Positions 12,696 to 18,276 of a stretch of 18,276 nt of DNA are shown piece after piece (position 1 is the stretch's first letter; each line of letters starts with the position of its first letter). A program made the translations under genes and the position numbers. Below the pieces are notes generated by a model. The model made no database searches and had not been told where the DNA came from. It worked only from the letters and a program-made list of their open reading frames with translations. The stretch spans positions 1-18,276 of the forward strand of contig CAUZDY010000052.1 in NCBI GenBank assembly GCA_963578805.1, written 5' to 3'. The stretch is from CAUZIB01 sp963578805 (GTDB lineage: Bacteria > Acidobacteriota > Vicinamibacteria > Vicinamibacterales > UBA8438).

Positions 12696-15600
12696 CTACT
12701 TGTTCAGCACTTCGTCTAGGTTCATTAGCTGGCTCGCCAGCATGGTCCACGCTGCCGATTCGGTGACCGGAAGCGCATCGTCGAACGACGAATCGCCGAC
12801 CTCAAGCAGGCTCCGTGCCTCGTGGGCGTCCGTGCGATACAAGGTGACGAACCCATCGTAGGTCCGCTTCGCGACGGCGCGCTCCAGGTCGGTGAAGTCA
12901 CGCGTCAACAGGCGGGTGGTCATGTAGTCGAGCCGCCGGTCGAAATCGTTTCCCGCCTCGCGCATCGCCCGCTGGGCCATGTAGCGGGCTGCCTCGACGA
13001 ACTGCGGGTCGTTCATCGTCACCAGCGCCTGCATTGGCGTGTTGGTGCGCATACGGCGCACGGTCGAGTGCTCGCGTGTCGGGGCGTTAAAGATCTCCAT
13101 CGAGGGAGGTGGCGCCGAACGCTTCCAGAAGGTGTAAAGGCTACGCCGATAGAGCTTGTCACCCGTGTCCTGCTCATAAATACGGGTGTTGCCCGCGTCC
13201 CTCGCCACCTCCAACCAGACACCTTCTGGCTGGTACGGTTTTACGCTCGGGCCGCCGATCGTGCGAACGAGCAGACCGCTAGCCGCGAGTGCGTAATCAC
13301 GCACCATCTCCGCATCCATTCGAAACTGCGGGCCGCGTGAGAGCAATCTGTTTTCTGGGTCTCGCTCGAGCTTGTCAGGAGTTGGGATCGCTGCCTGCCG
13401 ATAGGTGGCCGACGTCACCAGCGTACGGAAAAAATGTTTAACGTCCCAGCCGGACTCCCTGAATTCGAGCGCCAGCCAGTCGAGTAACTCCGGGTGCGAC
13501 GGTACTTCCCCCTGCCCACCGAAGTCGTCACTGGTGGTTACGAGTCCAGCCCCGAAGATCTGTTGCCAGAAGCGGTTGACGGTCACCCGGCTCGTGAGCG
13601 GATTCGTCTCGTCGACGAGCCACTTCGCCAGCCCGAGGCGGTTGCGGGGCAGCGACTCGGCCATCGGTGGCAGGGCTGCTGGCGTGCCGGCGGGTACCAG
13701 CTCGAGCGGATCGTCATACATGCCGCGAGCCAGCACGTATGCTGCCGGCTCGGTGTCTGGGATCTCCTGCATCACTTGGGTGATGCTGCCCCGCCGCCGG
13801 ACTTCCCGCCACTCGCGCTCGATGTCCTGCTTCCGCGCGACAAGGCGACGGTATTCGTCGTCCTCAATGCTGAGGTAGCGGAGACGCAGCACCGCACGCT
13901 CGTCACTCGTCAGCGCTTCGGGCGACTTCGCCGCCGCGGTCTGCAGCGCGCGCCAGCTGGACACGACCTTCGCCTCTTGCACCGTGAGCGCCCGATCGAA
14001 CACCCTCACGTCGGCGATGCCGCCCCCCCCAAAGTGCCTAATCTCAGGTTCGCCGCTTCTGGAAAGCGCGTCGCCGCGGCCCAGATAGAACGGTTGATCA
14101 GTTAAGATACTGCCCTCTGCCTTCGCAAAAAACTCGCTCCCCTGCTGTTCGACCAGATCGCCATTGCGATAGATGTGCAGGCCGCCTCGCTCACCGGTGC
14201 CATCGTGTGTTACGACGATGTGCGTCCACTCACCGGTCGGCATCCGGGAGTGGTACAATTGGGCCCGTACGTTCGTTCTCCCGTCGCGGTCCTGCAAGGT
14301 CGTGGCGACGCGCCCCGGCGCCGCCTGGGCGCCGGTCATGCGGAAGGTCAACTGCCGCGCACTGAGCGTCATCGCCCATCCACGCGAGCCATCCTGCTGG
14401 TCGTACTGACCGGCGACGACAAAACGTCCTTCGTCCTCGGGCTGATAGACCCACATCGCTATTGAAAACGGCGTGTCGGTATCCAGCGACAGAGACGGGA
14501 GCTCGGCCCATGACGTGCTGTCAAACATCAGTGCCGGGTTCCCGTCAGGTCCCTTAGTGATCACGGCACCCGGTTCCACGGTGATCGGTCGCCGGTCACC
14601 CTCGAGCCAAACTGCAGGACCATCAGGGTCCTGCAACGCCAAAGTGAGTATTTCGGCAGACGCATCAAGCGGAGTTTTCAGCTCGCGATGTCCACCCTGC
14701 GTGAGCCATTCGACGAACATCGGATCGATCGACGCTGCCCGTGCCTGAAGCTGACCGTCTATGTCGACCGCTTCCCGCCTGAGCTGATGCCAGAGCTCTC
14801 GGTCGTCATCTTCAGGAACGACCAGGACAGGTGGCGGATCAGCGAGGTTGCCATCCATGACGTGCTGCGTGGTGTTCCGAAAGAATGCCGTCATCGCGTA
14901 GAACTCGCTCTGCGCGATCGGGTCGAACTTGTGGTCGTGACACGTGGCGCAGCCTACCGTCAGCCCCAAAAATACGCTCCCGACTGTCTCAGCGCGGTCC
15001 TTCGCGTAGATCGCTGCGTACTCTTCCGGGATAGCTCCGCCTTCGTTGGTGGTGATGTTGTTCCGTTGAAAACCAGTCGCAACCAGCTGGTCGAGTGTCG
15101 GTTCCGGTAAGAGATCACCCGCGATCTGCTCGACTGTGAACTCGTCAAACCGCTTGTTGTCGTTGAAGGCCCGGATCACCCAGTCGCGATAGGGATACAT
15201 CTCGCGGTAGTTGTCGTAGTGGATGCCATGAGTATCGCCGTATCGCGCGGCATCCAGCCAGTACCGGCCGCGGTGCTCGCCCCAATGTTTTGAGTCGAGC
15301 AGCCCGTCGACCAGCGTGTCGTACGCCTGGTCCGAGGTGTCGCTCAGGAAGGTGGCGAGCGTGCGGGGGTCAGGTGGCAACCCTGTGAGATCCAAGGCGA
15401 CGCGGCGGGCCAAGGTCCGCTTGTCAGCTTCCGGCGCCGGCCGTAAACCTTCGGCCTCAAGCCGTGCGAGGATAAACCGGTCTAGCGGGCTGCGGACCCA
15501 GGCATCGTTCACGGCGGGCGGCTCACGCGGCTCGATCTGCTTGAATGACCAGTGCTGGTCCCACGCGGCACCTTCGTCAATCCACCGGCGCAGCACGTCA

Positions 15601-15965
15601 ATCTGCTCTGGAGAGAGCGTCTTGTTGGTCATTGCCGCTGGTGGCATCCGCCTCCGCTCATCCTGGTGCGTGATGCGCTGATAGAGCAGACTGGCTTCCA
15701 AATCACCCGCAACGATCGGGACTCCGTTCGGTCGCGGCGAAAAGGCGCCATCCTCGGTATCAAGCCGAAGCCGGACCATTCTGGTGCTCTGGTCCGGGCC
15801 GTGGCAGTGAAAACAGTTGTCGGAGAGGATAGGACGAACGTCCCTCTGGAAATCAACGGTCGGCAGCGACTCCGTGGTCGGTGGCGACTCCGTCTGTTGC
15901 GCTGCCACAGACACTAGGACCGTCAGAACAAGACCGAGGATAAGACACGGGCGGCGATTGGCCAT
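12696..15965 (-). CDS. Planctomycete-type cytochrome (PSCyt1-DUF1549-LamG-DUF1553)
   Basis: 1089 aa from the ATG at 15965, which has GGAG 8 bases upstream and starts a clean signal peptide (1-22, mature start QQTESPP). An extension to 16193 would put 76 basic residues before it and run into the next gene. Domain order: PSCyt1 haem-binding segment with Cys51-x-x-Cys54-His55 (CFHCH), DUF1549 (about 150-360) containing a second CxxCH at 339-343 (CATCH), a LamG/concanavalin-like domain (about 475-665: SIAMWVYQPE, EWTHIVVTHDGT, IADVRVFDRAL) and DUF1553 (about 770-1030: NPLTSRVTVNRFWQQIFG, SHPELLDWLA). Likely a periplasmic or surface c-type cytochrome whose LamG domain could bind carbohydrate. It forms an operon-like pair with the DUF1501 gene. 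Confidence 0.93.
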   Translation of the reverse strand: MANRRPCLILGLVLTVLVSVAAQQTESPPTTESLPTVDFQRDVRPILSDNCFHCHGPDQSTRMVRLRLDTEDGAFSPRPNGVPIVAGDLEASLLYQRITHQDERRRMPPAAMTNKTLSPEQIDVLRRWIDEGAAWDQHWSFKQIEPREPPAVNDAWVRSPLDRFILARLEAEGLRPAPEADKRTLARRVALDLTGLPPDPRTLATFLSDTSDQAYDTLVDGLLDSKHWGEHRGRYWLDAARYGDTHGIHYDNYREMYPYRDWVIRAFNDNKRFDEFTVEQIAGDLLPEPTLDQLVATGFQRNNITTNEGGAIPEEYAAIYAKDRAETVGSVFLGLTVGCATCHDHKFDPIAQSEFYAMTAFFRNTTQHVMDGNLADPPPVLVVPEDDDRELWHQLRREAVDIDGQLQARAASIDPMFVEWLTQGGHRELKTPLDASAEILTLALQDPDGPAVWLEGDRRPITVEPGAVITKGPDGNPALMFDSTSWAELPSLSLDTDTPFSIAMWVYQPEDEGRFVVAGQYDQQDGSRGWAMTLSARQLTFRMTGAQAAPGRVATTLQDRDGRTNVRAQLYHSRMPTGEWTHIVVTHDGTGERGGLHIYRNGDLVEQQGSEFFAKAEGSILTDQPFYLGRGDALSRSGEPEIRHFGGGGIADVRVFDRALTVQEAKVVSSWRALQTAAAKSPEALTSDERAVLRLRYLSIEDDEYRRLVARKQDIEREWREVRRRGSITQVMQEIPDTEPAAYVLARGMYDDPLELVPAGTPAALPPMAESLPRNRLGLAKWLVDETNPLTSRVTVNRFWQQIFGAGLVTTSDDFGGQGEVPSHPELLDWLALEFRESGWDVKHFFRTLVTSATYRQAAIPTPDKLERDPENRLLSRGPQFRMDAEMVRDYALAASGLLVRTIGGPSVKPYQPEGVWLEVARDAGNTRIYEQDTGDKLYRRSLYTFWKRSAPPPSMEIFNAPTREHSTVRRMRTNTPMQALVTMNDPQFVEAARYMAQRAMREAGNDFDRRLDYMTTRLLTRDFTDLERAVAKRTYDGFVTLYRTDAHEARSLLEVGDSSFDDALPVTESAAWTMLASQLMNLDEVLNK

Positions 15966-15975
15966 TACGTTGACT

Positions 15976-16008
15976 CCAGAGGTTCGTGAGGCGAACCTAG
16001 CACTCTGG
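15976..16008. promoter_or_regulatory. Inverted repeats in the leader of the cytochrome gene
   Basis: aggttcg (15980-15986) and cgaacct (15992-15998) form a 7-bp stem with a 5-base loop. ccagag (15976-15981) and ctctgg (16003-16008) form a second, mutually exclusive outer pairing. Both lie just upstream of the cytochrome start at 15965. They could be an operator or an alternative leader structure. Known leader classes are not recognised. Confidence 0.35.
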
Positions 16009-16012
16009 TCAT

Positions 16013-16029
16013 AAAACGCTAACGTTTTT
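16013..16029 (-). terminator. Weak possible terminator of the alpha/beta hydrolase gene
   Basis: aaaacg-ctaa-cgtttt (16013-16028) is a perfect 6-bp inverted repeat with T runs on both strands, 59 bp past the hydrolase stop. The stem is mostly A-T pairs, so it would be a poor terminator; it could equally be an AT-rich promoter element of the cytochrome operon. Confidence 0.2.
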
Positions 16030-16086
16030 ATACACCCGATTCTGACGGATGACCAGACCAGTCTTAAGACACCGGCGGTCGGCGAC

Positions 16087-16992
16087 CTAACGGCCCTCGA
16101 CCTCAGAAATAAACGCCAGCGTTTCGGCGATGGTTTCGTCCGTGATTCGCATATGTCCCCGGTCGGTATAGTGCACAAATCGATGCGGTGCATTGGCGGC
16201 CTTCATCGCCGCGACCATGTCATGGGCCTGCTGGACGGGAACGGATCCATCGTCATCAGAGTGGATGATCAAGATCGGCTTAGTATCTGCATTGATCTGG
16301 CTAATCGGTGACGCGATCTTCCTCTGCTCTTCCACGTTGGACATCTCGTATTCCTCAGAGCCACGCGCAGAGCTACGCGAATACCGTCCAGGCCTATGGA
16401 TGTCACCCGCGATAGGTGCCCAGAGGTTCCCCCACGACAGTGTGTTCAATTCGTAGGGCGCCGCCGCACTAATCACCGCTCGGACGTCGCTTCGTGCGTC
16501 GTCCCAGCCACCGGTCTTTTCGTAGGGCCCGTCGCCGAGCGTCGCCACTAGTGAGACGAGGTGTCCCCCGGCGGAGTTTCCAATGAGATAGATGCGATTC
16601 GAATCGACGCCATACTCTTCTGCATGGGTATGCATCCACCGAATGGCGCAGAGAAGGTCCTGATACGACGCGGGCGCCGGTGACCCCGGAACCAACCGAT
16701 AGTCAATCGTCATCGCGAAAAAGCCCTTAGTCGCCCATTCGTAGACGTCGAGCCGTTCACGCCCTGTGCGCTCGCCTGCACGCCACCGACCACCGTGGAC
16801 ATAGATGATGGCGGGAAGTGGCTCTTCTAAAACTGGATACGCAACGTCGGCCATCAGCGCAGAACCGCCAGCCTCACCATAGATGACGTCCTGCTCGACA
16901 ATGACGTGACCCTGCCCCAAGGCAACGTTGGGGCAGAGCGTAATGAAAAGAGCCGCGAGTGTACTGGCCGTGACAACTGTGACGCAGCGCAT
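16087..16992 (-). CDS. Exported alpha/beta-hydrolase (esterase/lipase family)
   Basis: 301 aa. Residues 1-26 are a signal peptide (MRCVTVVTASTLAALFITLC, cleavage after VALG, mature start QGHVIV). The mature part is an alpha/beta hydrolase of the BD-FAE/carboxylesterase type. It has an oxyanion-hole HGG (66-68), nucleophile Ser140 in GNSAGGH (138-144), acid Asp248 in HSDDDGSVP and catalytic His280 in RGHMRI. Family members hydrolyse esters such as acyl or feruloyl groups on polysaccharides; the substrate here is unknown. ATG 16992 has a near-perfect AGGAGG about 6 bases upstream, so strong translation is expected. It leads a same-strand cluster with the cytochrome (121-bp gap) and DUF1501 genes, which would fit joint action on an esterified extracellular polymer (inference). 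Confidence 0.92.
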   Translation of the reverse strand: MRCVTVVTASTLAALFITLCPNVALGQGHVIVEQDVIYGEAGGSALMADVAYPVLEEPLPAIIYVHGGRWRAGERTGRERLDVYEWATKGFFAMTIDYRLVPGSPAPASYQDLLCAIRWMHTHAEEYGVDSNRIYLIGNSAGGHLVSLVATLGDGPYEKTGGWDDARSDVRAVISAAAPYELNTLSWGNLWAPIAGDIHRPGRYSRSSARGSEEYEMSNVEEQRKIASPISQINADTKPILIIHSDDDGSVPVQQAHDMVAAMKAANAPHRFVHYTDRGHMRITDETIAETLAFISEVEGR

Positions 16993-17386
16993 TGAAACCT
17001 CCTGACGTTAATTCCCCAACTCATATTACCGGTTACCGGGCTGCAATGGCATGACAATAAAACCGGAACCCTCACCTTTAGGTCTTCATGCCAATTGAGA
17101 ATAACCGTGAGCCTCTCCGAATCTTCCAGTCCCACCGCCATCGACGCCATTCCCGTGTTTCGGATGACGATAATGGCGCGCCGTGCATTTTCGAGGGTGC
17201 CGCGAGGGATCTGGCGGATCGTGCGATCGGAAAAGCCACTGAAAAAAATTCAAGTCGCTGCGGCGATCACCGTGACGAGACCGTGGTAAGCGACCGAGCT
17301 GGCCGGTCAGATCGAGGTCGATATCGACACTAGTGCCGAAGGGTAACGACTCCTGTACCCCTCATGCGCCAGGGACAAAGTTCTTC
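16993..17386. other. 394-bp intergenic region, mostly unassigned
   Basis: No complete gene is convincing here. Features seen: a 7-bp tandem repeat ttaccgg (17026-17039) shortly upstream of the hydrolase ribosome-binding site, a minus-strand stretch with protein-like codon use that has no start and a TGA in frame (about 17088-17290), a perfect 12-bp palindrome gtcgatatcgac (17317-17328) and a weak gggta/taccc stem (17341-17360) 26 bp past the M19 stop. The promoter of the hydrolase cluster should lie in its lower part, but no good -35/-10 pair is visible. Confidence 0.5.
17088..17290 (-). pseudogene. Possible gene remnant, minus strand
   Basis: Reading leftwards from about 17290, one minus-strand frame gives HGLVTVIAAAT, a TGA, then FSGFSDRTIRQIPRGTLENA followed by a further protein-like stretch to about 17088. 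Roughly 65% of the codons in this stretch end in G or C, and the composition is balanced, unlike the Arg/His/Pro-rich shadow frames. There is no start codon with a ribosome-binding site before the TGA, and the frame has no natural stop before it runs into the hydrolase gene. A decayed small membrane protein is the simplest reading; chance is possible. No family is recognised. Confidence 0.2.
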
Positions 17387-18276
17387 TTATTGGGTACTCT
17401 TGGCCGCATCGAGCACCCGCAGCCAGTTCTCCCCGAGAATTTTACGGATTCTCTCAGGAGCATATCCTCTGTCCACCAAGGCCCCGGTCAGGCGTGGGTA
17501 GCTCGTCGCGTCGAAGTCGCGCATGTACACTTTTCCAGCCCAGAGGTCTAACCCGATCCCGATGTAGTCCTCTCCGACCAGGTCTAGACCGTACTCCACA
17601 TGGTTGACCCAGTCCTCCACGGTCGAAAGAGGTCCACCCGCGTCGACCGTCTGCTGCTGCAGCTCCCGCCAAGGAACAGCGAAGCCGGAGCCACGGGTCC
17701 AGTTCTCCCGCATCTCGGTATCGAGCCTTTCGATGTACTGGCCATAGTCTCGACTGGGCGACCGAATCAGATCCTGGAGCCAATCGAAGTCAGGTGTGGA
17801 GGATCGCCGCTGGGCAATCTGCCAGTCCCGGGACGCCTGACTCAGATACGGGTTCTGTCCGTGGATGCCAACCAGTCCACCCTTGGCAGCCATCGCCGTG
17901 AGCACAGCATCCGACAGGGTTCTCGTGTGATTCGAAAATTGTCGAAGTCCATGATGGCTCGCCACCACCGGCGCCGCACTCGCCTCGATGATTGCCAACT
18001 GCGCAGCGTCCGACGCATGTGAAACATCAATCAGAATCCCCAGACGGTTCATCTCGCGAACAACCGCCCGGCCGTGGTCCGTGATGCCGCCCCACGCTTG
18101 ATCACCAAGCCCGGCATCCACAAACGCATTCGTCGTGTTGTGATTCGAAAACTGCACCTTCCGGACGCCTAAGCGATAAAACAGCCGGAGAACATCAAGG
18201 TCCCCCTCCATGTCGAATCCACCCTCGAGCGCCAGGACAACCGCAGTCTTGCCGCCCTCCACAATTCGTCGGACAT
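17387..18276 (-). CDS. Membrane dipeptidase, peptidase family M19 (5' end cut off)
   Basis: About 296 residues of the C-terminal two thirds are visible; the frame is open through the right edge, so an apparent GTG start at 18262 is not the real one. M19 enzymes are zinc-dependent renal-dipeptidase-like hydrolases of dipeptides, including D-amino-acid dipeptides. Visible family blocks in order: LALEGG (bridging Glu), FYRLGVRKVQFSNH, DVSHASDAA and ASHHGLRQFSNHTRTLSD (zinc-ligand histidines and substrate-binding Arg), VGEDYIGIGLDLWAG (Asp) and the C-terminal ILGENWLRVL. The N-terminal HxD zinc motif and any signal peptide lie outside the window. A stretch of about 50 residues before VGEDY is longer than in the minimal family. 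It is 394 bp from the hydrolase gene on the same strand, probably a separate unit. Confidence 0.93.
   Translation of the reverse strand, partial: VRRIVEGGKTAVVLALEGGFDMEGDLDVLRLFYRLGVRKVQFSNHNTTNAFVDAGLGDQAWGGITDHGRAVVREMNRLGILIDVSHASDAAQLAIIEASAAPVVASHHGLRQFSNHTRTLSDAVLTAMAAKGGLVGIHGQNPYLSQASRDWQIAQRRSSTPDFDWLQDLIRSPSRDYGQYIERLDTEMRENWTRGSGFAVPWRELQQQTVDAGGPLSTVEDWVNHVEYGLDLVGEDYIGIGLDLWAGKVYMRDFDATSYPRLTGALVDRGYAPERIRKILGENWLRVLDAAKSTQ

Noticed and set aside
12649..12750. 34-residue N-terminal extension of the DUF1501 protein
   Set aside because: It would bury the Tat signal and overlap the cytochrome gene; ATG 12648 has a strong AGAGGA.
13494..14105. 203-codon plus-strand frame opposite the cytochrome gene
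   Set aside because: Shadow frame; it lies across the LamG/DUF1553 coding region, which is clearly real.
15966..16193. 76-residue N-terminal extension of the cytochrome
   Set aside because: It would place basic sequence before a clear signal peptide and overlap the hydrolase gene; ATG 15965 has its own ribosome-binding site.
18260..18262. GTG as start of the M19 peptidase
   Set aside because: The frame stays open to the edge and about 100 family residues with the HxD zinc motif are still missing.
1..18276. CRISPR arrays, insertion sequences, rRNA, additional tRNAs
   Set aside because: No regularly spaced repeats, no transposase motifs and no second cloverleaf were found on reading both strands.

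Overview
The window reads as an 18.3 kb piece of a GC-rich (my estimate, high-50s % G+C) Gram-negative genome, most likely an uncultured Acidobacteriota of the Vicinamibacteria type. That assignment is inference. It rests on a secreted 'DGQPDLQGIW' protein of a kind abundant in those genomes, a DUF1549/LamG/DUF1553 cytochrome plus DUF1501 pair (shared with Planctomycetota and Verrucomicrobiota), a DUF4159 protein and a two-domain M19 peptidase neighbourhood. No rRNA or single-copy phylogenetic marker is present to prove it.

Layout. 1-1.75 kb: the tRNA-proximal edge of an integrated element. It holds a P4-type tyrosine integrase reading away from a tRNA-Ser(CGA) gene, a strong promoter overlapped by a repeated 'GTTATAC' motif, a small ORF, a 14-bp tandem duplication and the 5' end of an exported protein. 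1.8-3.6 kb: tRNA-Ser, tadA, a small exported protein with an internal repeat, and a DoxX membrane protein broken by a one-base frameshift. 3.7-7.2 kb: a divergent pair, a UbiD-family decarboxylase (-) and a 2-isopropylmalate/citramalate-type synthase (+), with an inverted repeat between them. 7.2-10.2 kb: a minus-strand run of a HupE/UreJ membrane protein, an exported haloacid-dehalogenase-like HAD protein that overlaps it by 16 bp, and the exported 'DGQPDLQGIW' protein. 10.4-11.1 kb: an exported DUF4159 protein, divergent from hupE. 11.2-17.0 kb: a minus-strand cluster of an exported alpha/beta hydrolase, a 1089-aa di-CxxCH LamG-containing planctomycete-type cytochrome and a Tat-exported DUF1501 protein. 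17.4 kb to the end: a membrane-dipeptidase (M19) gene cut by the right edge.

The common thread is export: nine genes have a visible export signal. In seven of these the residue just after the likely signal-peptidase site is Gln, a pattern like the Q-rule known in Bacteroidota. I see no CRISPR array, insertion sequence or complete defence system. The best leads are the +1 Gln pattern, the integrase control region at the tRNA, the exported HAD protein with altered active-site positions, and the operator-like inverted repeats in the two divergent intergenic regions.
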